Notes under the pieces: generated by a model
What the model was told of the DNA's origin: nothing
The model's input: only the letters and a program-made list of their open reading frames with translations
The model's database searches: none
Made by a program: the position numbers and the translations under genes
Shown: piece by piece, positions 17,204 to 25,258 of the stretch
Layout: each line of letters begins with the position of its first letter
How positions within the stretch are numbered: the first letter of the stretch is position 1
DNA from: Parabacteroides gordonii MS-1 = DSM 23371
GTDB taxonomy: Bacteria; Bacteroidota; Bacteroidia; Bacteroidales; Tannerellaceae
NCBI RefSeq assembly: GCF_000969825.1
Contig: NZ_KQ033920.1
Coordinates: 124,001-188,000, forward strand
Direction: 5' to 3'
Length of the DNA: 64,000 bases

Positions 17204-18466
17204 CTACATCTCTATCACTTTCCCTTCTTTCCTGCTCCTCTCCGCCGCAAACGCGATCAAATGGCTTTCGAGCGACTTGTCGAGCGGGGTGCTCATCAGG
17301 CTGGCATCCTGTTGGCGGATGGCTTCGATCCAGTCGCGGATCATGCCGGCATCGCCGCCGCCGTGGCCTACGCCTTCGTAGTTGAGGGCGTCTTCGGCGT
17401 TGGCGTTGTATGTTTTCGAGACGCCGGTGGCAAAGTCGGTGTGGGTGAACGTCTCCATGTCGCCGACGATGTCGCCGCGTGTCCCCATGATACGCGTACG
17501 GCGGCCGCCATAGGAAGTGAACCCCTCGATCGAGAAGTTGACCGTTACGCCGCCTTCAAATTCCATCAGCATCATATAATGGTCGGGCTGGTTGTTCTCG
17601 CAATGGTAGACACATTTGCCGTACGGGCCTGTCTTCAGGTTTTCGAGGATCACGTCACCCTGCTTGTCCGGGTCTTCCGGGAGGTCGAAGACGTACAGCC
17701 AGGTGCGGTCGCGGTAATAGATCTTCAGGGCGGAGAAGGGGCAGGACGCTTCGGCCGGGCAACCGTCGGTACAACGGGCAGGAGCACCTTCGGGAGCATT
17801 ACCGGCCTTGAAATGCGACAGGTCACCGAAGGCAACTACTTTCTTACAAGGTTTGCCGATGATCCAGTGAAGGATATCCAGGTCGTGGCTCGATTTAGCC
17901 AGTACCAGCGGCGTACTCGCTTCCGCATTGCGCCAGCTTCCGCGTACGTACGAATGGCTCATGTGTACATGTTCCACCGGTTCGAAATGCTGGATGCTGA
18001 CCAGGTCGCCGATCGCTTTGCTGCTCACCATCTCTTTCAGCATCCCGAAATAAGGCGAATAACGCAGGACGTGGGTGAGACCTACGATCTTTCCTTTTTC
18101 TTGGGCATAAGCTACCAGGCGGCGGCATTCCTCGTCGGTCTGCGCGATCGGTTTTTCGAGCAGGATGTCGTATCCCAGGTCGAGCGCCTTCATGCAAGGG
18201 GCGTAATGCAGATGGTCGGGAGTGGCGATGATGACGGCATCGGCAAACTTGGGACGGCTGAGTATCTCTTCCCAGGTGGCGACACGGTTTTCCCGGGGGA
18301 CATGGTATTTGTCACCGTATATATTGCGGCGCAATTCCACCAACTCGGCAATACCGGTGATTTGCAGGTCGTCCGGATGTTCCAGTGAATAATCGCCGTA
18401 CAATTTACCTCTTCCGCTGGCTCCCAGAACGATGGCTGTTACGGGAGTGGTCTTTTCTGTGTTCAT
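17204..18466 (-). CDS. Gfo/Idh/MocA-family oxidoreductase with a cysteine-rich insertion
   Basis: A 420-residue NAD(P)-dependent enzyme. The Rossmann fold begins TAIVLGASGRGKLYGDYSLE, with the dinucleotide glycines at about 15-20. The catalytic EKP motif is E104-K105-P106 in ILLEKPIAQT. The C-terminal alpha/beta sheet domain contains HDLDILHWIIG and EGVGHGGGDAGMIRDWIEAI. An unusual insertion near 232-244 reads CTDGCPAEASCPF, with four cysteines that could bind a metal or cluster. No signal peptide. Substrates of the family are sugars, inositols or their derivatives; which one here is unknown. It is a single-gene unit between the TonB-C gene and an unrelated secreted protein. Confidence 0.85.
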   Translation of the reverse strand: MNTEKTTPVTAIVLGASGRGKLYGDYSLEHPDDLQITGIAELVELRRNIYGDKYHVPRENRVATWEEILSRPKFADAVIIATPDHLHYAPCMKALDLGYDILLEKPIAQTDEECRRLVAYAQEKGKIVGLTHVLRYSPYFGMLKEMVSSKAIGDLVSIQHFEPVEHVHMSHSYVRGSWRNAEASTPLVLAKSSHDLDILHWIIGKPCKKVVAFGDLSHFKAGNAPEGAPARCTDGCPAEASCPFSALKIYYRDRTWLYVFDLPEDPDKQGDVILENLKTGPYGKCVYHCENNQPDHYMMLMEFEGGVTVNFSIEGFTSYGGRRTRIMGTRGDIVGDMETFTHTDFATGVSKTYNANAEDALNYEGVGHGGGDAGMIRDWIEAIRQQDASLMSTPLDKSLESHLIAFAAERSRKEGKVIEM

Positions 18467-18589
18467 GGTCTGAAAGATATAATAGATTAATATTTTTCAA
18501 ATATAGGATAATTTCTTTATAAACCGTTCATATGGCAGTTTATCAGTCAATTTTTAATGCCTGGCAGCTAACAGTGTGATGATATGGAG

Positions 18590-18609
18590 TGTTACGTTCC
18601 TTTGTAACA
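18590..18609. promoter_or_regulatory. Perfect dyad upstream of the 18702 gene
   Basis: TGTTAC (18590-18595) and GTAACA (18604-18609) form a dyad with an 8-base centre, about 55 bases upstream of the -7 box. It has the size and place of an operator. Confidence 0.45.
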
Positions 18610-18662
18610 AAAAGGTAAATATATCTTCATTTCTTTGTTGCGGTTTTGTAATATGGCACCTC

Positions 18663-18670
18663 TACATTTG
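18663..18670 (+). promoter_or_regulatory. -7 box for the 18702 gene
   Basis: TACATTTG is a perfect TAnnTTTG, 31 bases before the start codon. A TTG lies 22 bases upstream of it as a weak -33 element. Confidence 0.55.
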
Positions 18671-18701
18671 CAGCATAATTTAATAGAAAAAAGAAATCGT
18701 T

Positions 18702-19238
18702 ATGAAAAAGAGTTTAGTGTTATTAGTTGTTTTATTGGGTACTTCGTTCTCTATGCTGCATGCCGTGACAGTTGCCGATGGAGATAACGACAAGGCAAGC
18801 AAAGCAAATGTGGAAGCAGCTCCTGTCGAAACGTGGGAGTTCTATTCTGCCGTGCAGGAACCTACTGCTGAAGAACTGGCTAACGCAAACAATCATAAGT
18901 TCGGCAAAGAGGTCGGATGCTTGTACAATGCGTTCATGGATATGTATGTAGTCAAAGAGGAAATAGTACCGGGCGACCCGTCACGCCGTACGGTGATCCG
19001 TAAACCGGGTATCTATAATGCCGTCCGTTCGATCGAGAAACAGCTGAACAAAGATGTAAAAAGCAAGAAGCTGACGAAGGAAGAGGCGTCGGACGAATTC
19101 GCCAATGTGCTGAAGATCGCCCTAGCCGCTATCGACTCCGATACCAATACGTTTGAAGAAGCCCTCCAGGGTAACAAGAAAGACTCGTCGCGTCTGCTGG
19201 CTATCTTTGATAACGTCAAGCTGAAAAGCCTCTACTAA
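18702..19238 (+). CDS. Exported protein of unknown function, 178 residues
   Basis: I do not recognise the family. The N-terminus is a clear signal peptide (MKKSLVLLVVLLGTSFSMLH, cleavage after HAV or a few residues later). The mature protein is helical and charged: WEFYSAVQEPTAEELANANN, an internal YNAFMDMYVVKEEIVPGDPS, and SIEKQLNKDVKSKKLTKEEA. It ends in LFDN-like sequence (LAIFDNVKLKSLY). It has its own promoter and lies 113 bases upstream of SusC 2 in the same direction, so read-through into the SusC/SusD operon is possible. Confidence 0.75.
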   Translation: MKKSLVLLVVLLGTSFSMLHAVTVADGDNDKASKANVEAAPVETWEFYSAVQEPTAEELANANNHKFGKEVGCLYNAFMDMYVVKEEIVPGDPSRRTVIRKPGIYNAVRSIEKQLNKDVKSKKLTKEEASDEFANVLKIALAAIDSDTNTFEEALQGNKKDSSRLLAIFDNVKLKSLY

Positions 19239-19292
19239 TTTTCCCCTCTCTACTCCCCATCCCCTTATATTTTAGTGGAAACGAATGTTTTA

Positions 19293-19322
19293 GGGCAAGT
19301 CCGAGACCTTGCCCCGGGACTT
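19293..19322 (+). promoter_or_regulatory. Leader with two mutually exclusive hairpins before SusC 2
   Basis: GGGCAAG (19293-19299) can pair with CTTGCCC (19308-19314). AAGTCC (19297-19302) can pair instead with GGACTT (19317-19322). The two stems share bases 19297-19299 and cannot form together, the layout of an attenuator. It lies 30 bases before the SusC 2 start codon. Confidence 0.4.
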
Positions 19323-19351
19323 CGTGCATGTACATCAATTAATGTTTATAT

Positions 19352-22300
19352 ATGAAAAGCAAATTTTACTTATTGATTTGTAGCTTTCTGATTTGTTCGA
19401 CTCTGGCCTTTGCCCAAGCGGTGAAAGTGACCGGGACGGTAACAGATAAACTGGGCCCCGTGACAGGAGCCGCAGTAGTGGTTAAGAATTCAGTTGTCGG
19501 AACCGTAACGGATATAGATGGTAATTACGAGATCGAAGCACCGAAGAACGGTACACTGGTCTTTTCTTTCGTAGGATATGAAACGGTGGAACGCCCGATA
19601 GGCAACCTGAAGGTTATCAATGTGGAAATGTCGGACGACGTGAAGCTGATCGACGAAGTGGTGGTGACTGCCATCGGTATCAAGCAGCAGAAAAAGAAAC
19701 TGGGATACACCACCCAGCAGGTGAGTACCGAAGCCTTGGAGCAACCCGGTACGGTCAACGTGGGTAACGCACTTTCCGGGCAGGTGGCAGGCCTGACGGT
19801 CAACAATCCCACCGGCATGTTCCAGGCACCCAGCTTCTCCCTTCGCGGCAAGACGCCGCTGATGGTGGTGGACGGTATTCCTGTCGAGTCGGATTTGTTC
19901 GATGTCTCTCCGGAGAATATCGAGAGTATCAACGTGTTGAAAGGGACGGCAGCGGCTGCCTTGTACGGTTCGCGTGGTAAAGACGGGGCGATCCTGATCT
20001 CTACGAAACTGGCCAAGGAAGAAGGACTGGTGGTCACTGCTGGTATCTCCAGCATGGTGACAGCCGGTTTTACGGTATTTCCTGAGACACAGAACGAGTT
20101 CGGTTCCGGCTCGAACGGACAGTATGAGTTTTGGGACGGTGCCGACGGTGGTATCTCCGATGGCGATATGACCTGGGGGCCTCGCTTTGAAGGGCAGAAG
20201 ATAGCCCAGTGGAACAGTCCGATCCGCGACAAGCAGACGGGAGAGGTGATCCCTTGGTGGGGTGATGTGGCCGGATCGGTTTACGACGACCGTACCCGCT
20301 ACGAGCGTGTGCCGACCACCTGGGAAGCCCACGATAACCTGAAAGACTTCCTTCGTACGGGTGTCATCACCAAGGCTACTTTCTCGGTGGCGAACAAGAC
20401 GAAAAAGGCGAACTACAATTTCAACGGCGACTTCTCCAAACAACGCGGGCAGGTTCCGAATACCTCTATCTATACAGGCGGCCTGAACTTCAACAGTATG
20501 TTCAACCTGAGCAACACGGTGACGTTGTCGGCCAACCTGTCGTACAACAAGGTCTATTCGCCCAACTATCCCCGTTACGGCTACGGCCCGAAGAACCATA
20601 TGTACACTATCCTGCTCTGGATGGGTAACGATGTGAACGGCAAGGAATTGTCCGAACATATGTACCGTCCCGACTCGGAAGGTACACGCCAGGCAAACTA
20701 CAACTACGCCTGGTACAACAACCCCTATTTTGCAACCAACGAGTTGACCCAGAAGCATGACCGCAACACGACGAACGGGCAGGTGAAACTGAACTGGGAC
20801 GTATTGCCCGGCCTGACTGTGCAGGGGCGTGCCGCCGGACGTCTGGAGAACACGTTCGAAGATATGAAAAGCCCGAAGTCGTACATGAACTACGGCGACT
20901 CCCGTAACGGTGACTACAAGACCTGGAACACCGACCAACTGGATATCAATGCCGATGCCCTCGCAACCTATACGCAGGCGGTGAGCAAAGACTTCGCTTT
21001 CACGGCCAACCTGGGAACCTCCCTCTATTACCGCCAGATACGTAAGGAAGCGCAGGCAACAGATGGTCTGATCGTTCCGAAAGTGTACAACCTGGGTAAC
21101 AGCCTGAACCCGGTGAGCGCAACGAACTCGATGAACGAGAAGGCGATCGAAAGTATCTACGGCTCCGTCAATATCGACCTGTTCGAGTCGGTCTTCCTGA
21201 CTTTTACCGGACGTAACGACTGGTCGTCTACCTTGTCTGCGGCAAACAATTCTTATTTCTATCCCTCCGTTTCCGTCAGTACGCTGGTAAACGAATATGT
21301 GAAACTGCCCTCCTGGATGGATTACCTGAAGGTGAACGGGGCATGGGCACAGGTGTCGAGCGACCTCGACCCGTATGCTTTGCAGGCCACTTATGCGAAA
21401 GGTATCCTCTACGGAAGTACGCCTTCGGTGACTTATCCCAATGCTGTGACCGATCCTTCGGGTTCCGGTACGGTTACCGCCCTGGTTAATCCGGATATCC
21501 TGCCGCAGAAGACCTCTTCTTTCGAAGTGGGTATGTCTACCTCATTCCTGCATAACCGGCTGGGATTGGATCTGACCTATTACCGTATGCTGGATGAGAA
21601 CAGTATCATCAAGTTGCCTATATCCGAAGCATCCGGTTTCCCTTACCGTTTCGTCAACGGAAATGAATACACGACAAACGGTTTCGAGTTGATCGTTAGT
21701 GCTACTCCGGTGCAGAACAAGAGCTTCACCTGGAACCTTTCCACCAACTGGAGCAGCAACATCCGCAAGCTCACGAAGATCTACGGCGGACAGGAGAAGT
21801 TCGGCGACCTGAAAGTGGGCGACCGTGCAGATGCCATGTACGCTACCGAATGGGAAAAGACTCCCGATGGGCAGCTCATCCTCGACAGCAACGGCATGCC
21901 TACCCAGAGTGCTTTCAAGACCCACGTAGGCAACCAGTCGCCCGACGTACGTTATGGCCTTCAGAATACATTTAAGATCAAGAATTTCACGGTCAATATC
22001 GATATAGACGGGGCGATCGGCGGTACGCTGATCTCTACGACGACCCAGAAGATGTGGTGGGGCGGCAAGCATCCCAAGTCTACTATGTACCGTCAGGAAG
22101 AATACGATAACGGCGGTAAGGCGATCTATGTGCCGGACGGAGTGAATATCGTGAGCGGCGAAGTTACCTACGATGTCAACGGGAATATCCTCTCCGATAC
22201 CCGCCAATATAAGAAGAATGAAACGGCTGTCAATATCCAGACCTGGGCGCAGAACTATCCCTACCGTGCCGTGGTACGCACCGCCGAAAGCGAATTGTTC

Positions 22301-22534
22301 GCCAATACATTCAACCGTTCTTACCTCAAACTGCGCCGTGTGGCTGTTTCCTACGATCTGAAGAACCTCTTCGAGATGAACAAGATCAAAGGACTCGAAG
22401 TGGCCCTCTTCGGTAATAACCTGGGAGTATGGAAAAAGACCCCGTACCTCGATCCCGACTTCGGTGCAAGCGACAGCGACCTGCAAGACCCGTCGGCACG
22501 TTATATAGGTATCAGCGCATCAATCAAATTATAA
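19352..22534 (+). CDS. SusC/RagA-type TonB-dependent outer-membrane transporter 2
   Basis: A 1060-residue importer with signal peptide (MKSKFYLLICSFLICSTLAF, cleavage after FAQ). The regulatory-like domain reads VTGTVTDKLGPVTGAAVVVK and TDIDGNYEI; DEVVVTAIGI leads to the plug (SFSLRGKTPLMVVDGIPVES, SPENIESINVLKGTAAAALY), followed by the barrel. The plug is a little shorter than in SusC 1, at the place between SLRG and LMVVDG. SusD 2 begins 14 bases downstream, and a phosphoesterase follows, forming a three-gene operon. The phosphoesterase hints at a phosphate- or phosphodiester-containing nutrient (inference). Confidence 0.95.
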   Translation: MKSKFYLLICSFLICSTLAFAQAVKVTGTVTDKLGPVTGAAVVVKNSVVGTVTDIDGNYEIEAPKNGTLVFSFVGYETVERPIGNLKVINVEMSDDVKLIDEVVVTAIGIKQQKKKLGYTTQQVSTEALEQPGTVNVGNALSGQVAGLTVNNPTGMFQAPSFSLRGKTPLMVVDGIPVESDLFDVSPENIESINVLKGTAAAALYGSRGKDGAILISTKLAKEEGLVVTAGISSMVTAGFTVFPETQNEFGSGSNGQYEFWDGADGGISDGDMTWGPRFEGQKIAQWNSPIRDKQTGEVIPWWGDVAGSVYDDRTRYERVPTTWEAHDNLKDFLRTGVITKATFSVANKTKKANYNFNGDFSKQRGQVPNTSIYTGGLNFNSMFNLSNTVTLSANLSYNKVYSPNYPRYGYGPKNHMYTILLWMGNDVNGKELSEHMYRPDSEGTRQANYNYAWYNNPYFATNELTQKHDRNTTNGQVKLNWDVLPGLTVQGRAAGRLENTFEDMKSPKSYMNYGDSRNGDYKTWNTDQLDINADALATYTQAVSKDFAFTANLGTSLYYRQIRKEAQATDGLIVPKVYNLGNSLNPVSATNSMNEKAIESIYGSVNIDLFESVFLTFTGRNDWSSTLSAANNSYFYPSVSVSTLVNEYVKLPSWMDYLKVNGAWAQVSSDLDPYALQATYAKGILYGSTPSVTYPNAVTDPSGSGTVTALVNPDILPQKTSSFEVGMSTSFLHNRLGLDLTYYRMLDENSIIKLPISEASGFPYRFVNGNEYTTNGFELIVSATPVQNKSFTWNLSTNWSSNIRKLTKIYGGQEKFGDLKVGDRADAMYATEWEKTPDGQLILDSNGMPTQSAFKTHVGNQSPDVRYGLQNTFKIKNFTVNIDIDGAIGGTLISTTTQKMWWGGKHPKSTMYRQEEYDNGGKAIYVPDGVNIVSGEVTYDVNGNILSDTRQYKKNETAVNIQTWAQNYPYRAVVRTAESELFANTFNRSYLKLRRVAVSYDLKNLFEMNKIKGLEVALFGNNLGVWKKTPYLDPDFGASDSDLQDPSARYIGISASIKL

Positions 22535-22548
22535 TCACAGATAAAACA

Positions 22549-24036
22549 ATGAAGAAGTATCTAAAATATATCGTTGCCGGTGCCGCATTGGCGTTTACCT
22601 GCAACTCCTGCATCGACCTGGAAGAAATGAATATCGACCCGAACAACCCGACAACCACTGATCCGGCGTTATTGCTTACCGGCTTGTCGTTTACCACGTT
22701 CGAAGAGTCAAGCGCTTTGGTCTGCCATGCCACGAAAATGTTGATCCTGACTTCCGGCGAGAGCACCTACCAGGTGTACAAATGGACACGCGGCGGTTTC
22801 GATTATTATAACAACCTGCGCAACGTAGCGAAGATGAAGGAAGAAGCCGCCAAAGGCGACCAGTCAGCATATGAGGCATTGGCTCTTTTCTTCGAAGCCC
22901 ATTATTACTACATGCTCACGATGCAGTTCGGCGACGTGCCATGCAGCGAAGCCATGCAGGCGGAAACAAACGGCTTGTACCAGCCTAAATACGACTCGCA
23001 GGAGACGGTACTCGCCACGGTGCTTGCCAAACTGGAAGAAGCGAACACCTTGCTGACCGACAATAACAGTATCATAAGCGGAGACATCATCTACAGCGGC
23101 GATCTGATGAAATGGCGCCGTCTGGTCAACGCCTACCGCCTGCGTGTCCTGATGTCGTTGTCGAACAAGCAAACCGTAGGCAGCCTGGACGTGAAATCGA
23201 CCTTCGCCCGTATCTCGCAGAACGAACCGCTGATGACAAGCGATGCCGACAACGGCCAACTGGTTTTCCTCGATCAGCAGGACGACCGTTACCCTTACTT
23301 CAACGACAGCGACTTCGGTTCGGGACGTTATATGGACTCCACCTATGTGGCTGCCCTGGCTACCCGCAAAGACCCGCGCCTGTTTGCTTTCTGTACCCAG
23401 ACCCCGGCTGCGGAGAAGGCCGGCCTGGCTATTGACGATTTCTCTTCCTACGATGGGGGAGACCCTGCCATTGCCTACAGCCTGGTGAACGACAAGGTGA
23501 CGCTGGGCGGTTGTTCTAAGCCGGCCACCCGCTATTACCAGCATGCAACGAACGAACCGATGATCCTGCTGGGCTATACGGAGCAGCAGCTGATCCTGGC
23601 GGAAGCCGTCGTGCGTGGTTGGATTTCGGGTGACGACCGGGCTCTTTACGAGTCTGCCGTCAAGGCTTCTTTCCGCTTTTATGAAAAGTATGCACCCACT
23701 GTGGCCGGTTACCTGGATGAGGCGGCGGTTACGGCTTACCTGCAAGGCGAGAAAGTGGCTTATAGCCCTTCGCTTACAAAGGATCAGAAGATAGAACGTA
23801 TCATCCTGCAGAAATACATACCGACCTTCCTGCAAGGCAGTATGTGGATGCCGTATTACGACCAGTTGCGTACGGGTTATCCCGAATTCCGCAGGGCTAC
23901 GGGCGTAAACCTGCCTTACCGCTGGATGTATCCGCAGAACGAATATAATAACAATGCCGCCAACGTAGAGGCCGCCCTGCAATCGCAGTTCGGGGGCAAC
24001 GACCGGACATCCGACAAACCGTGGTGGATTAAATAA
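22549..24036 (+). CDS. SusD/RagB-type surface nutrient-binding lipoprotein 2
   Basis: A 495-residue surface lipoprotein. The start is ATG 22549 (MKKYLKYIVAGAALAFTCNS), which gives a proper lipoprotein signal with C21 as the lipid site; the frame extends 40 codons upstream into SusC 2 without meaning. After the lipobox come IDLEEMNIDPNNPTTTDPA and the helical core with YSGDLMKWRRLVNAYRLRVL and PMILLGYTEQQLILAEAVVR. It is of the same SusD-like group as SusD 1. It partners SusC 2, and the phosphoesterase gene starts 11 bases after its stop. Confidence 0.94.
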   Translation: MKKYLKYIVAGAALAFTCNSCIDLEEMNIDPNNPTTTDPALLLTGLSFTTFEESSALVCHATKMLILTSGESTYQVYKWTRGGFDYYNNLRNVAKMKEEAAKGDQSAYEALALFFEAHYYYMLTMQFGDVPCSEAMQAETNGLYQPKYDSQETVLATVLAKLEEANTLLTDNNSIISGDIIYSGDLMKWRRLVNAYRLRVLMSLSNKQTVGSLDVKSTFARISQNEPLMTSDADNGQLVFLDQQDDRYPYFNDSDFGSGRYMDSTYVAALATRKDPRLFAFCTQTPAAEKAGLAIDDFSSYDGGDPAIAYSLVNDKVTLGGCSKPATRYYQHATNEPMILLGYTEQQLILAEAVVRGWISGDDRALYESAVKASFRFYEKYAPTVAGYLDEAAVTAYLQGEKVAYSPSLTKDQKIERIILQKYIPTFLQGSMWMPYYDQLRTGYPEFRRATGVNLPYRWMYPQNEYNNNAANVEAALQSQFGGNDRTSDKPWWIK

Positions 24037-24047
24037 GTTATAGTGAA

Positions 24048-25154
24048 ATGAATAGAAAAGAATTTTTACGGACATCGGGGCTTTTGCTCCCGGTGTCTTT
24101 TCTGGGAATATCCGGCACGAAAGCTGCCGGAAAGGAAACGGCAACCGTAACGGGTGCGACAGGCGCTTCTTACCTGGACAGTCCGTTGTATAAGGCACAT
24201 GCCGGCAAACTGAAGTTCCGTGCGGACGGTACGTTCAAGATCGTACAGTTTACCGACATCCACTGGGTGCCGGGCAATCCGACTTCGGAAGAAGCAGCTG
24301 AACGCATGAACGAAGTGCTGGATGCCGAAAAGCCCGACTTCGTGATCTATACCGGCGATATCGTATTTGCCAAACCGGCAGCAGAGGGTTTCCGGAAAGC
24401 TTTCGAGCCTGTCATCTCCCGCAATATCCCGTTTGCCGCTACGCTGGGTAACCATGACGACGAGCACGATATGACCCGCCGCGAGATCTATACCTTTATC
24501 AGTGAAATGCCGGGAAACCTGACCGGAACGGTGGAAGGTATAACCGGAGTAACGAACTTTATCCTTCCCGTGAACAGCTCGGACGGTTCAAAGGAAGCCT
24601 TTCTCCTCTATGGCTTCGACAGTCTGGCCTATTCTGTAAAGGAGGAGACTAAAGGTTACGACTGGATCAAGCCCGATCAAATCGACTGGTACAGGAAGAG
24701 CAGTGCCGCCCTGACTGCAAAGAACGGGGGAAAACCGCTTCCTGCACTGGCCTTTTTCCATATCCCGGTGCCCGAATACAACCAGGCTGCTTCCGACGAA
24801 AATACGTTGCTGATCGGCGTCCGTAAAGAGAAAGCCTGTGCACCCTTTGTCAATTCCGGACTGTTCACGGCAATGCTGGAAGCAGGCGATGTAATGGGTA
24901 CGTTCGTCGGTCACGATCACGTAAACGATTATGTGGCCAAATGGAAAGGCCTCTTACTGGGCTACGGACGTTTTACCGGAGGAAAAACCGTCTACCATGA
25001 TGTGCCCGGAGGAAACGGTGCCCGTGTATTCGAACTGATGGAAGGCAAACGCTCTTTCAAGTCATGGATACGCCTGAAAGATAACAAGGTCATTTCATCC
25101 ATCCATTATCCGGCAGACTTTGTGAAGGGTGGGGATACGAATCCGTTCGGCTAG
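24048..25154 (+). CDS. Calcineurin-like metallophosphoesterase
   Basis: A 368-residue exported hydrolase. All five metal-binding motifs of the calcineurin-like fold are visible: FTDIHW (DxH), YTGDIVF (GD), LGNHDDEHD (GNHD), AFFHIPVPEY (histidine) and VGHDHVNDY (GHxH). The N-terminus MNRKEFLRTSGLLLPVSFLG looks like a signal or Tat-like leader without a full twin-arginine. It resembles purple acid phosphatase-like or phosphohydrolase enzymes that take phosphomonoesters or diesters. As the third gene of a SusC/SusD operon, it may dephosphorylate the imported substrate in the periplasm (inference). Confidence 0.88.
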   Translation: MNRKEFLRTSGLLLPVSFLGISGTKAAGKETATVTGATGASYLDSPLYKAHAGKLKFRADGTFKIVQFTDIHWVPGNPTSEEAAERMNEVLDAEKPDFVIYTGDIVFAKPAAEGFRKAFEPVISRNIPFAATLGNHDDEHDMTRREIYTFISEMPGNLTGTVEGITGVTNFILPVNSSDGSKEAFLLYGFDSLAYSVKEETKGYDWIKPDQIDWYRKSSAALTAKNGGKPLPALAFFHIPVPEYNQAASDENTLLIGVRKEKACAPFVNSGLFTAMLEAGDVMGTFVGHDHVNDYVAKWKGLLLGYGRFTGGKTVYHDVPGGNGARVFELMEGKRSFKSWIRLKDNKVISSIHYPADFVKGGDTNPFG

Positions 25155-25158
25155 GCAT

Positions 25159-25258
25159 GTAGGAATAGTTTCACTAGGGAGAAACAACTGTTTCATGCTG
25201 ATGGAACAACTGTTTCACCTTAATGAAACAACTGTTTCGAGCAAGGGAAACAATGAAC
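25159..25258. repeat. 22 bp tandem repeat of a near-palindromic unit
   Basis: GAAACAACTGTTTC starts at 25181 and 25225, with the variant GGAACAACTGTTTC at 25203, in exact 22-base steps. Degenerate units sit one step to either side (GTTTC at 25168; GAAACAATG at 25247). Each unit is a dyad, GAAACA/TGTTTC around AC. The array fills the gap between the convergent phosphoesterase and transporter genes and may act as a termination or pausing region. Confidence 0.75.

Noticed and set aside
19490-20938. 482-codon minus-strand ORF inside SusC 2
   Set aside because: Shadow of a GC-rich coding frame; it lacks a promoter and family features, while SusC is unmistakable.
22864-24198. 444-codon minus-strand ORF inside SusD 2 and the phosphoesterase start
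   Set aside because: Antisense shadow spanning two clear genes.
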